Counted from the stretch's first letter, positions 36,964-46,236 are shown. The stretch: DNA of 64,000 bases from Bacillus sp. EB106-08-02-XG196 (GCF_013396335.1 NZ_JABWSY010000011.1:62001-126000), one strand, 5' to 3'. Program-made: numbers and translations. The notes: a model not told the origin generated them from the sequence alone.

Positions 36964-37878
36964 TTGAAGGCAGATGCTGTTTTTGAAGGTGGTGGAGCCA
37001 GGGGAATTGCATTTGTTGGAGCGATTCAAGCGATGGAAGAGGAACAGGTAGAATGGCAAAGAATAGCTGGAACATCAGCAGGAGCCGTAATCGCTGCTCT
37101 TTTGGCAAGCGGCTATAAAAGCTATGAGATTAGAAATCATCTTAAAGAACTTGATTTTTCAAAACTTCGCGGCAGGACGATCTTGAATCGAATTCCCATT
37201 TTTGGCAGCTTACTTGGACTAGTGTTTAATCTTGGAATCTATAAAAATGATTATTTGGAAACATGGATGGATTCACTTCTTTTAGAAAAGGGAATTAAGA
37301 CATTTGCAGATCTTCCAGAGGGAAAGTTAAAGATTATTGCTTCAGATGTATCGAATGGCCAAATGCTTATTTTGCCAGATGATTTGGATCGCTATAGGGA
37401 GACTCCTGCTGATCTAAAAGTTTCAACTGCCGTGATGATGAGTGCCTCACTACCATTTTTCTACCGTCCGGTTATATGGAAATCAAAAGACCGTAATAAA
37501 TCCTACATTTTAGATGGTGGTTTACTTAGTAATTTTCCAATTTGGCTATTTGATACGGATAACCCTCGGTTTCCAACGTTTGGCTTTCGTTTTGTGAAAG
37601 ATAAAGTTAACATAAATGCCGTTATACCAACGCCCCTTCACCTTTTCAAAAATATATTTAAAACGATGCTTCAAGCCCATGATTTACGACATTTGAACGA
37701 AGAAACAAATGAACGTACGATTAAAATTCCGTCTGGGAACATCAACACAACTGATTTTGAATTGAATGAGGCTGAAATTGATTTTCTCTATAAATCAGGC
37801 TATACTTCCACAAAAAACTTTTTGGCAAAGTGGGATTTTGAACAACATAAGATCAAAAGAATGCAAAAAGAGCAATAA
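36964..37878 (+). CDS. Patatin-like phospholipase family protein
   Basis: The 304-aa protein has all patatin elements: oxyanion GGGARG near residue 10, nucleophile elbow GTSAGA (Ser near residue 40) and the catalytic Asp in DGGLLSNFP near residue 185. It is a predicted serine lipid acyl-hydrolase with a Ser-Asp dyad. TTG start at 36964 is set by a strong GAGGAGG site seven bases upstream. It sits just after the TOMM operon but has its own site and a 110-bp gap; a role there is not indicated. Confidence 0.88.
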   Translation: MKADAVFEGGGARGIAFVGAIQAMEEEQVEWQRIAGTSAGAVIAALLASGYKSYEIRNHLKELDFSKLRGRTILNRIPIFGSLLGLVFNLGIYKNDYLETWMDSLLLEKGIKTFADLPEGKLKIIASDVSNGQMLILPDDLDRYRETPADLKVSTAVMMSASLPFFYRPVIWKSKDRNKSYILDGGLLSNFPIWLFDTDNPRFPTFGFRFVKDKVNINAVIPTPLHLFKNIFKTMLQAHDLRHLNEETNERTIKIPSGNINTTDFELNEAEIDFLYKSGYTSTKNFLAKWDFEQHKIKRMQKEQ

Positions 37879-37942
37879 GGAATTAATGAAGTATCACCAT
37901 AAGCAAAACTCCAATTTACAACATTAAGGAAATACAAATATT

Positions 37943-37987
37943 AAAAGCCCAATTTCTTAGCATTAAATTGAGAAAGTGGGCTTTTTT
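37943..37987. terminator. Intrinsic terminator
   Basis: AAAAGCCCA at 37943-37951 pairs with TGGGCTTTT at 37977-37985, with inner pairing of TTTCT with AGAAA. It lies between convergent genes. Confidence 0.7.
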
Positions 37988-38054
37988 CACTACTCCAGAA
38001 AAGGTCCAATATATCAACCCAAAGTCTGATTTGTGCCTAATCACTTTATGACAA

Positions 38055-38615
38055 TCATTTCCACCATTTCCACCATTTCTTTTGATGGGCTGCTGCAATT
38101 TGCTGTCTTGTTTCTTCCAACATCATTTTGCTATTTTCCACCAACAATTGCTCTGAACGTTCTGTATACTTGACTATTTGGTTGATCTTTTCCTCTAGAT
38201 AAGCCTCCCTTACGGCTTTCTCCTTCAGAAGCTTGATTAAATCCATGTTAATTTGCTCCAAGTGTTCAATGCGATCCAACAGCTCATCTAGGTTATTATT
38301 CTGAATCTGAGTTATTTTATGTTCAGGTGGATTATGTAATGGTTCTTCTTGCGTAGGTGCTTCCGTTTTATTTTCTTCAGAAATCGCTGCCATAACAGCC
38401 TGTGCTGAAAGTTCCAGCGTCATATCCTCTTGCTTACTGATTTCAATTAATTTACGGATAGCGGTAATATCCTTATCAAAATATCCTCTGTGGCCTCTAT
38501 GATTGCGGTGAATCTGATATTCGTGTCCTTCTAATAGAGTGGCATACTTTCGTAATGTATGGCTATCGATTCCAAGCAATTCTTGTACGTGACTAGGTGA
38601 ATATATTTCCGACAA
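38055..38615 (-). CDS. MerR-type HTH plus coiled-coil protein (RacA-like, DUF3967)
   Basis: The 186-aa protein has an N-terminal MerR-like winged helix (YSPSHVQELLGIDSHTLRKYA, then a wing HRNHRGHRGYFDKDI), an acidic linker, and a long coiled coil (about 105-175). It ends in an aromatic/basic tail KKWWKWWK that may bind membrane. This layout recalls RacA, which anchors chromosome origins to the cell pole in sporulation, and the DUF3967 group. DNA-binding architectural or segregation role is inferred. TTG start 38615 follows GGAGGTG. Confidence 0.7.
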   Translation of the reverse strand: MSEIYSPSHVQELLGIDSHTLRKYATLLEGHEYQIHRNHRGHRGYFDKDITAIRKLIEISKQEDMTLELSAQAVMAAISEENKTEAPTQEEPLHNPPEHKITQIQNNNLDELLDRIEHLEQINMDLIKLLKEKAVREAYLEEKINQIVKYTERSEQLLVENSKMMLEETRQQIAAAHQKKWWKWWK

Positions 38616-38671
38616 ATCAATACACCTCCGCTATTAGACATCTTAATGTAAGTCTCTTTGCAAGATACAGC

Positions 38672-38760
38672 CATTATACCAAGCTATTTTTAATAAATTG
38701 TCGAACCAGCAGATAGTAAACGATTTGTAATTAGACTGTTAACTCCTATTAATATAAGAA
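38672..38760. repeat. 89-bp imperfect direct repeat, copy 1
   Basis: Aligned without gaps to 42582-42670, 68 of 89 positions match, including ATTTGTAA-TAGACTGT and TTGTCGAACCA. Both copies lie in intergenic DNA, on either side of the segment with the small membrane protein and the UvrA-like gene. It may be a duplicated promoter region. Confidence 0.6.
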
Positions 38761-38874
38761 ACAACGAATCATAAAAAATTTCATTCAATTTAATTTTTCG
38801 TGATGTATATCACATCGGAGCAGTGTAGGTATCCCTTAAAATAAACGTAAGTTACTAACAAAGGGGGAAATAAA

Positions 38875-39045
38875 ATGTTTCTTACTTGGTTGATGTGTAT
38901 CGGTTATTTTATAGGTTCTTATTATATTACCGTTGTTATTTTTGATAAACTTAAAGAGAGAGATGAAGCTGATTTAGCTCAGTTAGAATCTCAACTTCAA
39001 AACATGACCTTGAATACTACACAATCTTTGAATCAAGCAGTTTAG
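38875..39045 (+). CDS. Small membrane protein, 56 aa
   Basis: The frame has one or two membrane segments (WLMCIGYFIGSYYITVVIF) and a polar tail (KLKERDEADLAQLESQLQ) able to form a short coiled coil. ATG 38875 is preceded by AAGGGGG and the gene has its own strong terminator at 39080, both supporting expression. No family recognised. Confidence 0.65.
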   Translation: MFLTWLMCIGYFIGSYYITVVIFDKLKERDEADLAQLESQLQNMTLNTTQSLNQAV

Positions 39046-39079
39046 TTTTACAAAGGTAAAACAAATATAATATAAAAAG

Positions 39080-39118
39080 CCAAAAGGCATCTGATATATT
39101 CAGGTGCCTTTTGGTTTC
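39080..39118 (+). terminator. Intrinsic terminator
   Basis: CCAAAAGGCATCTGA pairs perfectly with TCAGGTGCCTTTTGG apart from one wobble, followed by TTTCTT. Confidence 0.8.
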
Positions 39119-39216
39119 TTATAGAAAATTGAAAACGTTTTTACTATAACTACTGTATTAACTAGCAGGTATGCTATTATTATTAAATGAAATTGAGAGA
39201 ATGGAGAGGGTAGCTA

Positions 39217-42200
39217 TTGAAAATTAGTTCATTAATTGCAAACAATATTAACAAATTGGATGCAGTAATACCTGAAGATCGTTCATTAGGGATTGCGGGT
39301 TTGTCTGGCTCAGGGAAAACGACTTTTTGCCAAACCATTGGAGAGGAATCCAAGAAGCGTCTTGTTTCCTTATTGCCCAAGGCTGAATATCAGTATCTAT
39401 TTTCCACTATTATGGAGACGAACTTCAGTGCAATCAATATGGAAGATATGCCTTTAGTGCTATTCCTCGGAAAATCATCGATATCTTCTAATCCACGTTC
39501 CACGATTGGAACACATACGGGTGTTTTTAGAGAGATACGCGAGACGCTTGCGGAAAAGTATAATCTATCTCCAGAAGTTTTTTCTTTTAATAATGCATTG
39601 GGCTGGTGTCCAGATTGTAAAGGACGCGGTACCACCAAAAATGTCGAATGTCCAAAGTGTAAGGGCGGACGTTATAATCAAGAAGTTGAGCAGTATAAGC
39701 TGGAATTATTCGAACAGGCACATAGTATTTCCGACATCAACAACTTAAGCATTGAATCCATTCTTTCACTCGCAGAAGATTTAAATCTTAGTGAAGGTAA
39801 AATACATATTCTCAAAAATATTGCCAATATGAATATCGGCTACTTAACCTTAAATCTGATCATGGGTACCTTGTCTGGCGGAGAAATTACCCGGCTTTAC
39901 CTGGCTGAATTCATGGCTGCAAGTGAAAATACGGTTATTATTATTGATGAAATCTCCGTGGGTCTTGATCACGAAACATTACTGAAGATCTTAGGTCCGA
40001 TAAGACAATTAGGCTTTAAGAATCAAATTTGGCTCATTGACCATTCTGACACGGTGCTTGATGTAAGTGACGAACGATTGTTCTTTGGACCAGGCAGTGG
40101 TAAATACGGAGGTAAAATTGTAGAAGAATCCCCACGTCCACAACCAATCGTTTGGGAACGAAATCCGGCACCGCCAACAGAATACTACCAATTTAAAGAT
40201 CTTTACTTCCGTAATATTCAAATGGCTGAAATTCAGATTCCCCAAAATAGACTTGTTACCTTTACAGGTGAGTCTGGAAGTGGTAAATCCACGCTGGTCA
40301 ATGAGTGTATTGCAAAAGATTTTCTAAAGCGATATCCAAAAGACAAATTGGTGATCGTAGGGCAGGATCGAAATCAATCGATTACCAGCCGTTCAACTGT
40401 TGCGACCTTTCTTGATATAAAAAGAAAGCTGACAAAATACAGTGAAGATATTGATGATATTTTTCAGCGTTCGATTGAAGATATCATTGATGAACTGCCG
40501 AATGAAGATATCGCTCATAAACGCTTGAGCCTATTAATTAAACTGGGCCTGGGTTATTTGACCTTAGAGAGAAAAACACAAACATTGTCGACTGGTGAAT
40601 TTCAATGTGTTCATTTAGTATCTGAACTGTTTGCTAACATTAGAAACCCACATACACTGTTTATTTTCGATGAGCCTTCAAAAGGACTATCACAAAACAT
40701 CTTAAACCAATTTATCGACAGTGTAAGGGTCATTCTGCAGGATGAATCTGTCTCCATCATGATGATCGAACATAATGCCTATATGCTTGATAGCTCAGAT
40801 TATATTATTGATTTTGGAAAAAGACAGCTAGAGCCAGTTCATCATCTGGATGTTTTAAGTCATGATGATTATTATCGTCAAAAGTCTAGTGATGATCTTG
40901 CTGCTTCATTCCAAATTTCTTCAACTCTCACTATTCAAAAGGGCATTAACTATGTAGAGGAAAATCATATTGCTTATTTTAAAAAAGCAGAAAACGTTTA
41001 TAAGGGCGGTATTTTAAAAAGCTTATCATCCATGGCCCGTTTGATTTATGGTGAATACGAAAGTGATACCATTGCACCTGTTATCGCCATTGACCTTGAA
41101 AGACACTTGTATAGTCAATATAGTTTTCTCTATGAAATTGGCGGTTTGATTAATCATATCGTCGCTTCACATCACACCAATAAAGATACAAGAAGCTTTG
41201 ATTTCTACAATCAAGATAATCATTGTCCATGCTGTTCGGGCCGCCGGGAAATCGAAAAGTTTGATATTGATGTTGTGATTCAAGATAAAACTGTGCCTTT
41301 CTGGGATGGATTATTACATCCAGACGTAATGGAGGTTCTAAAATGGTACCAATATCCAAAATTGCAATTTCTCTTTGATGAGATTAAGAATGAGCTTGGT
41401 CAGGATATTAGTAAGAGCTTTAATGAGATGACAGAAGCGGAAAAGCATACTTTTTTATATGGGTATTGGGAAAAGTCCTTTTACGATAAAGCGGGCAAGG
41501 CTTCAAGAACCTGGGAAGGCTTTAATCTCATAATTGGCAGGTATATGTTTATTTCGAAATCGATTATTAAGGAACAGATGAAAGAATCGAAAGAGATGAT
41601 TACCTGTCCAGTTTGCCAAGGAACTGTGCTAAAGCATCATAAGAAACTAAAATTTGGCAACAGTGATATTCGAGAAATTATCCAAATGCCACTTGATCAG
41701 GCTATCGAAGCAGTAGGGAAGTTACCAGAACTTGAAAAACTTAAAGCTATTGTTGGTGGAGAGATGGCGCTCACTGAAGATGTATCCTTATTACCTAGGG
41801 AAACACAAGCAGCATTGAAGATGCTTGAACTCGAACTAGCAAGCTTTGTTGGTTACGAAGTGGTTTTACAAAACGCCTTACCGTTTTGGGACAAGATAAA
41901 AAACAATATCGAAGCCATTAGCATCAAGAATCTCGTTACCATTTGTGATTTCGCAGCTATTACCGAAACCCGAGAAAGTATTATTGATAAATATTTCACC
42001 AATGGAAAATACAAGAAACTAACGTATGTCTATGAGGCGCTTGGTTACAAAAAAATTGTTACCCAAATTAATAAAATTAAAGCCGCTCATAAATGTCCTT
42101 TCTGTAATGGAAAGAAGGTTATTTCCGAGGATGGCCTTCATGATGGAGTCCACAAACTATCGGTTCCATGTGTAAGCTGCCATGCGAGCGGGATCAATGA

Positions 42201-42387
42201 CGAAGGTCGAAAGGAAATTGTCGAAGGTATCGATGTCCAAACATGGCTATCGGGTACAGTAAAAGACGTTGTTACAGAAAACTTACTTACCGAGGAAGTT
42301 CGTGACATTCCCATTTTCAATCGAATCCGCGAGTTAAATAAACGAGATATGATGGCGGTATACCAGGCACTTGAGCAAAATAATTAA
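39217..42387 (+). CDS. Atypical UvrA-like ABC ATPase with zinc-rich C-terminal extension
   Basis: The 1056-aa protein has two UvrA-class ABC ATPase cores. NBD1: Walker A GLSGSGKTTF near residue 28, zinc module CPDC/CPKC near 137-152, signature LSGGEITRLYLA near 222 and Walker B IIIDEISVGLD. NBD2: Walker A GESGSGKSTL near 350, signature TLSTGEFQCVHL near 460, Walker B LFIFDEPSKGLS. Unlike canonical UvrA (~950 aa), about 490 residues follow NBD2 and hold CxxC modules near 671 (CPCC), 797 (CPVC), 960 (CPFC) and 985 (CVSC). A DNA-related role is likely, but not standard excision repair. TTG start follows GGAGAGGG. Confidence 0.75.
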   Translation: MKISSLIANNINKLDAVIPEDRSLGIAGLSGSGKTTFCQTIGEESKKRLVSLLPKAEYQYLFSTIMETNFSAINMEDMPLVLFLGKSSISSNPRSTIGTHTGVFREIRETLAEKYNLSPEVFSFNNALGWCPDCKGRGTTKNVECPKCKGGRYNQEVEQYKLELFEQAHSISDINNLSIESILSLAEDLNLSEGKIHILKNIANMNIGYLTLNLIMGTLSGGEITRLYLAEFMAASENTVIIIDEISVGLDHETLLKILGPIRQLGFKNQIWLIDHSDTVLDVSDERLFFGPGSGKYGGKIVEESPRPQPIVWERNPAPPTEYYQFKDLYFRNIQMAEIQIPQNRLVTFTGESGSGKSTLVNECIAKDFLKRYPKDKLVIVGQDRNQSITSRSTVATFLDIKRKLTKYSEDIDDIFQRSIEDIIDELPNEDIAHKRLSLLIKLGLGYLTLERKTQTLSTGEFQCVHLVSELFANIRNPHTLFIFDEPSKGLSQNILNQFIDSVRVILQDESVSIMMIEHNAYMLDSSDYIIDFGKRQLEPVHHLDVLSHDDYYRQKSSDDLAASFQISSTLTIQKGINYVEENHIAYFKKAENVYKGGILKSLSSMARLIYGEYESDTIAPVIAIDLERHLYSQYSFLYEIGGLINHIVASHHTNKDTRSFDFYNQDNHCPCCSGRREIEKFDIDVVIQDKTVPFWDGLLHPDVMEVLKWYQYPKLQFLFDEIKNELGQDISKSFNEMTEAEKHTFLYGYWEKSFYDKAGKASRTWEGFNLIIGRYMFISKSIIKEQMKESKEMITCPVCQGTVLKHHKKLKFGNSDIREIIQMPLDQAIEAVGKLPELEKLKAIVGGEMALTEDVSLLPRETQAALKMLELELASFVGYEVVLQNALPFWDKIKNNIEAISIKNLVTICDFAAITETRESIIDKYFTNGKYKKLTYVYEALGYKKIVTQINKIKAAHKCPFCNGKKVISEDGLHDGVHKLSVPCVSCHASGINDEGRKEIVEGIDVQTWLSGTVKDVVTENLLTEEVRDIPIFNRIRELNKRDMMAVYQALEQNN

Positions 42388-42396
42388 AGGGAACAT

Positions 42397-42440
42397 GGTA
42401 AAAAAACTCATTTGCACTTTAAAGCAAATGAGTTTTACCA
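42397..42440. terminator. Bidirectional intrinsic terminator
   Basis: GGTAAAA..CTCATTTGC pairs with GCAAATGAGTTTTACC around a short loop; it separates the UvrA-like gene from a small minus-strand gene. Confidence 0.8.
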
Positions 42441-42441
42441 T

Positions 42442-42537
42442 TTATTTAATAAATAAATCAAAACCGATTGTAATCAACCATCCCACACAAAGAGTAACTG
42501 AAAGATATGTACCAACATAAAGTAATAATTCCGCCAT
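42442..42537 (-). CDS. Very small membrane protein, 31 aa
   Basis: From ATG 42537, preceded by a strong GAAGGAGGATG site, the frame encodes one membrane segment (LLLYVGTYLSVTLCVGWLIT) with a short tail. The close terminator and strong ribosome binding site favour a real gene. It recalls the small membrane protein at 38875 in character and in having a copy of the 89-bp repeat upstream. Confidence 0.5.
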   Translation of the reverse strand: MAELLLYVGTYLSVTLCVGWLITIGFDLFIK

Positions 42538-42581
42538 ACATCCTCCTTCTCTTCATTTTCCAATTTCCACTAAGACAAAGT

Positions 42582-42670
42582 CATTATATCAAGGCGTTTT
42601 TAAAAATTTGTCGAACCAAGGGACAGCAATCCATTTGTAAATAGACTGTAAACTTTCCTTAATAATAGAA
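42582..42670. repeat. 89-bp imperfect direct repeat, copy 2
   Basis: See the matching copy at 38672-38760 (68 of 89 identical, no gaps, same orientation). Confidence 0.6.
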
Positions 42671-42936
42671 ATAGTTTGAATATAAACAGGACCAAACTCC
42701 CCCGAAAAGGAAAATTATGACTGCTTTTATCAATGTTGAGGAGTGTGCTTTTTCCCATTTTTTAGCCTTAAATAATAGGTAACACTTAACTAGACAATGA
42801 AATTAATGTTCCGTAGACTAAACACTATATCATTTTTCTACTAATTTTTTTGGGGGTACGGGTATCTAACCTCCTAATCTACTAAACCAATATTAGACGA
42901 AGGTTAGTAGTATTTTGATAACAGGGAGGAAAGAGA

Positions 42937-44187
42937 ATGTTAGAATTTGACACAAATATAGACCATTTAGCCAATATTAAAGTTATAGGTGTTGGTGGAG
43001 GAGGCAATAACGCTGTCAACCGCATGATCGAGGATGGGGTTGGCGGGGTTGAATTTATTGCTGTCAACACTGATTCACAAGCCATTAAACAATCAAGTGC
43101 AGCGATCAAGATGCAAATCGGTTCCTCTTTGACCAGGGGTTTAGGAGCAGGGGCAAATCCGGAAATAGGTAGAAAAGCGGTCGAGGAAAGCAAAAATCAA
43201 ATCGAAGAAGTCTTAGCTGGGGCAGACATGGTTTTTGTTACAGCTGGAATGGGCGGCGGTACTGGAACAGGTGCAGCACCGGCCATCGCTAGAATTGCAC
43301 GAAAGATGGGCGCACTGACAATCGGGGTGGTAACACGTCCTTTCAAGTTCGAAGGCTTCAAGCGTGCAAAAAACGCTGAAAGTGGAATAAGTGCCATGAG
43401 GGAAGCGGTGGACACCTTAATTATCATTCCCAACGATCGATTATTGGAAATTGTAGATAAAAAAACACCGATGATTGATGCCTTTCGTGAAGCGGATAAT
43501 GTCCTGCGTCAGGGTGTACAAGGGATTTCCGATTTAATTGCAGTTCCTGGTTTAATCAACCTCGATTTTGCAGATGTAAAAACGGTCATGTCCCATAAAG
43601 GAACGGCCTTAATGGGTATTGGTATTGCGAATGGCAGTAATCGTGCGGCCGAAGCAGCAGAGAAAGCCCTAAACAGTCCATTACTGGAGACATCTATCAA
43701 TGGGGCTCATGGTGTCATAATGAACATAACAGGCGGCAACAATCTAAGTCTTTTTGAAGTTCAAGAAGCAGCCGAAATCGTGGCATCCGCTTCTAACGAA
43801 GAATTAAATATGATCTTTGGTTCCGTGATTAACGAAAACCTAACAGATGAAATTATTGTAACCGTAATTGCTACTGGATTCACGGAGCAAGAGAATACCG
43901 ATTTACATAAACCTGCCCAGATACCAGTGGAAGAAAAGTCGATTACCTATCAAAGAGAACAACACTATGATTATCATCAAAGAGAACAGCATTATGAACC
44001 TCATCAAGGAGAACAAGAATATGAACCTTATCAAAGAGATCAAGACTATGAACCTTATCAACCTGAACCTATCAACTATGTAGTAGAGGAACAGCCTTAT
44101 AAGCAGCAATCAGAAGAACAAGATGATTCTAGTGATATTCCAACATTCTTACGTAATCGAAAAAAGCGCTTACGTTCTTTTCGATGA
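42937..44187 (+). CDS. ftsZ: Cell division protein FtsZ, free-standing extra copy
   Basis: The 416-aa protein is a complete Fts[17 protein letters not shown] at the start, GTP-binding T4 loop [12 protein letters not shown] near residue 103, catalytic T7 loop [11 protein letters not shown] near residue 207 and the C-terminal peptide [12 protein letters not shown] that binds FtsA/EzrA/ZapA-type partners. The linker (about 318-395) is Gln/Tyr/Glu-rich and built of 9-residue repeats. It is not next to ftsA or other division genes, so it is probably a second paralog beside the normal ftsZ elsewhere. GGGAGGAAAG precedes ATG 42937. Confidence 0.85.
   Translation: MLEFDTNIDHLANIKVIGVGGGGNNAVNRMIEDGVGGVEFIAVNTDSQAIKQSSAAIKMQIGSSLTRGLGAGANPEIGRKAVEESKNQIEEVLAGADMVFVTAGMGGGTGTGAAPAIARIARKMGALTIGVVTRPFKFEGFKRAKNAESGISAMREAVDTLIIIPNDRLLEIVDKKTPMIDAFREADNVLRQGVQGISDLIAVPGLINLDFADVKTVMSHKGTALMGIGIANGSNRAAEAAEKALNSPLLETSINGAHGVIMNITGGNNLSLFEVQEAAEIVASASNEELNMIFGSVINENLTDEIIVTVIATGFTEQENTDLHKPAQIPVEEKSITYQREQHYDYHQREQHYEPHQGEQEYEPYQRDQDYEPYQPEPINYVVEEQPYKQQSEEQDDSSDIPTFLRNRKKRLRSFR
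43954..44061 (+). repeat. 27-bp tandem repeat (4 units) in the FtsZ linker
   Basis: Four in-frame units encode R-[ED]-Q-x-Y-x-x-x-Q ([36 protein letters not shown]). The DNA units are similar enough to indicate recent tandem amplification, as expected for an intrinsically disordered linker that can vary in length. Confidence 0.75.
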
Positions 44188-44211
44188 TTGAACCAAATTG
44201 AATTTGCACTT

Positions 44212-44243
44212 AAAAAAACGCTTGGATTTTCCAAGCGTTTTTC
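44212..44243. terminator. Bidirectional intrinsic terminator
   Basis: AAAAACGCTTGG pairs with CCAAGCGTTTTT; it serves the convergent FtsZ and small minus-strand genes. Confidence 0.85.
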
Positions 44244-44267
44244 TATACCGTTTTATTACTGATAAAA

Positions 44268-44504
44268 TTACGCCATTGGCAGGCTTTTAAATTTTGTAAC
44301 TGTCTCTACAAATTCTTCTTGACCGTCAATAACCTTATACACTCTAGCCTCATCAAAATGAACGGTTTTCCAAGAGCGTAACTCACCATCTCGATATCCT
44401 CTAGCCATGAAGTTTTCCAATGACTTCTTTGTAGCTCCTTGGTAGTAGGTTTTTCCGATAAAAGTACCTTTAAAATATTTGTGAATCATATAAGTATCAA
44501 ACAT
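44268..44504 (-). CDS. Hypothetical small protein, 78 aa
   Basis: Start at ATG 44504 is chosen because TTGGAGG lies seven bases upstream; a frame opening earlier would start inside that site. The protein is basic and aromatic in its first half (YMIHKYFKGTFIGKTYY) and has the look of a small beta-rich domain (VHFDEARVYKVIDGQEEFVETV). No family was recognised. Confidence 0.5.
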   Translation of the reverse strand: MFDTYMIHKYFKGTFIGKTYYQGATKKSLENFMARGYRDGELRSWKTVHFDEARVYKVIDGQEEFVETVTKFKSLPMA

Positions 44505-44818
44505 TGCTTTATCCTCCAATTTTTAACAGAGTAATTATTTACTAGAATAATTCGTTTATGAAAAGGTAATTAAATATATTTGCAACATCGCTATGTTGTT
44601 TACAAGAGGAATAATATCATCAAAATTAGTGAGAGTCTGTGAATATTTTGTGAAACATTTCACGAAAGGTGTGGTGTTTTTTTCCAGAAGTATAAATAAC
44701 CAGATACATGGACAATTCGAGGTTTTTATACATGCGATTATTTTTGGAAATTCTGAAAATATATAGGTAGTAATGGTATAATTTTCTAAATAGAAGAGAG
44801 TTATTATGGAGGGGAAAA

Positions 44819-45715
44819 ATGAAAATTGTCGTAGCTGGAGGATCTGGTTTCATTGGTCAGACGTTAACACAATTGCTGCTAGCTGAAGGGCATAGTGTTG
44901 TAATATTAACTAGGAAGGAAAGAAAATCTTCCGGAAAGATTGAATTTGTAAGGTGGCTGGATGAAGGGGTTTTACCTGAAAAAGAAATAAGGCATGCAGA
45001 TGCGTTTATTAACTTGGCTGGTGTGTCCATTAACGACGGAAGATGGAGTAAAAGCCATCAAAAACAAATCTATGAAAGTAGGATGACTGCAACAGATGAG
45101 TTACTTAGAATCATTTCCTTACTTCAAGAAAAGCCTTCTGTCCTGGTAAATGCCAGTGCGATTGGGATTTATCCATCCTCAAAAAATGCTGCCTACACTG
45201 AAAATTCATTGGAAACGGCAACTGATTTTTTAGGGAGGACCGTACAGGACTGGGAAAACAAAGCTCAGCAAGTAGAGAGAGATTCCATTCGTGCCGTTTT
45301 TATGAGATTTGGTGTTGTGCTTGGGAAAGAGGAAGGTGCACTGCCACTTATGGCGATGCCGTATCGATTATTTGTCGGCGGAAAAGTGGGTACAGGTGAA
45401 CAATGGGTATCTTGGGTGCATGTTACAGATGTAGTACGCACGATTCTCTTTGCAATAACTAGTGACCAATTAAGTGGACCAGTCAATGTAACAGCTCCAA
45501 ATCCACTTCGAATGAACGAATTTGGTAAAAGTATTGGTTCTGTTTTACAACGACCACACTGGCTTCCCGTACCTTCATTCGCTATGAAAATGGTGCTGGG
45601 GCAAAAAAGTGCCCTTGTTCTGGAAGGACAGCATGTTATCCCTCAAGTTTTACAAGAGAACGGGTTTGAATTCAAGTTCCCAACACTCCGCTTGGCCTTA
45701 GAGGATTTACTTTAA
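44819..45715 (+). CDS. TIGR01777 family epimerase (SDR39U1-like, YfhF type)
   Basis: The 298-aa atypical SDR has the NAD(P)-binding start MKIVVAGGSGFIGQTL, the family motif NLAGVSINDGRWSKSHQKQIYESR near residues 66-90 (split), NASAIGIYPSS near 117 and WVSWVHVTDVVRTI near 200, followed by the DUF1731 tail (RPHWLPVPSFAMKM). Active-site Ser/Tyr positions match the family (SAIGIY). Substrate not known. ATG follows GGAGGGG. Confidence 0.88.
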   Translation: MKIVVAGGSGFIGQTLTQLLLAEGHSVVILTRKERKSSGKIEFVRWLDEGVLPEKEIRHADAFINLAGVSINDGRWSKSHQKQIYESRMTATDELLRIISLLQEKPSVLVNASAIGIYPSSKNAAYTENSLETATDFLGRTVQDWENKAQQVERDSIRAVFMRFGVVLGKEEGALPLMAMPYRLFVGGKVGTGEQWVSWVHVTDVVRTILFAITSDQLSGPVNVTAPNPLRMNEFGKSIGSVLQRPHWLPVPSFAMKMVLGQKSALVLEGQHVIPQVLQENGFEFKFPTLRLALEDLL

Positions 45716-45807
45716 AAAGTAAGTTACGAATGTATGTTCTTATTTAATGTGTTTTATGCTATACTTAAATGGCAATAGCTAAGGTTGTCTCAAAGGCGGT
45801 TGGCAAG

Positions 45808-45825
45808 CTCCCATCGGAAAGGGGG
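45808..45825 (+). promoter_or_regulatory. Hairpin overlapping toxin ribosome binding site, locus 3
   Basis: CTCCC at 45808-45812 can pair with GGGGG at 45821-45825, the toxin Shine-Dalgarno region. It is the counterpart of the perfect hairpin at locus 2, but weaker. Confidence 0.45.
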
Positions 45826-45834
45826 TGTTGCTGT

Positions 45835-45918
45835 TTGACGATTTTCGAAACGTTCATGATTATGATTGGTTTTGCTAGTTTAATCGTAGCCATCCTGACG
45901 TTTGGTCAAAAAAAATAA
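45835..45918 (+). CDS. Putative holin-like toxin, type I TA (locus 3)
   Basis: TTG 45835 opens a 27-residue frame starting MTIFETFMIMIGFASL with one membrane segment and the end FGQKK, a clear Hol_Tox-type peptide. An AAGGGGGTG site lies seven bases upstream. Such peptides insert in the membrane and are toxic when not silenced by an antisense RNA. It is the best preserved of three paralogs in this window. A TATACT -10 box lies near 45760. Confidence 0.75.
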   Translation: MTIFETFMIMIGFASLIVAILTFGQKK

Positions 45919-46051
45919 TCCACCCTTGAGTTTTGGAGGCTCAGGTGGATTATTTAATCTCATTAACAGTCGACCCTTTTGCGGGTACCGTCTATTGCAG
46001 GACCTGACATGTAGCAGCATGTCGGTCTTTTTATTTTATGTTCGTACTTAT
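45908..46051 (-). ncRNA. Candidate antisense RNA antitoxin of locus 3
   Basis: Minus-strand -10 box TATAAT (46058-46063), then a ~140-nt unit ending in hairpin CCACCTGAG ... CTCAAGGGTGG (45920-45948) followed by a T-run complementary to the toxin's QKK codons. Position and terminator are conserved with locus 2. The 5' end is estimated. Confidence 0.5.
46001..46035 (+). terminator. Terminator of toxin mRNA, locus 3
   Basis: GACCTGACATG at 46001-46011 pairs with CATGTCGGTC at 46018-46027 (one mismatch), followed by five T. Confidence 0.8.
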
Positions 46052-46236
46052 ATTTATATTATAACGAAATATAGGAAAAAAGAAACATAAATGAATATTT
46101 TTGATGAACTGAGAACCTGCAGAATGCGCCTCTTTCTAAATTTATCATTCAATTAATAAAAAATTCATGCACATTTTTGAACTTACAACATATAGTAACT
46201 TCTGTGAGAATTTTTTATTGGAAGGAAGAAAAACAT

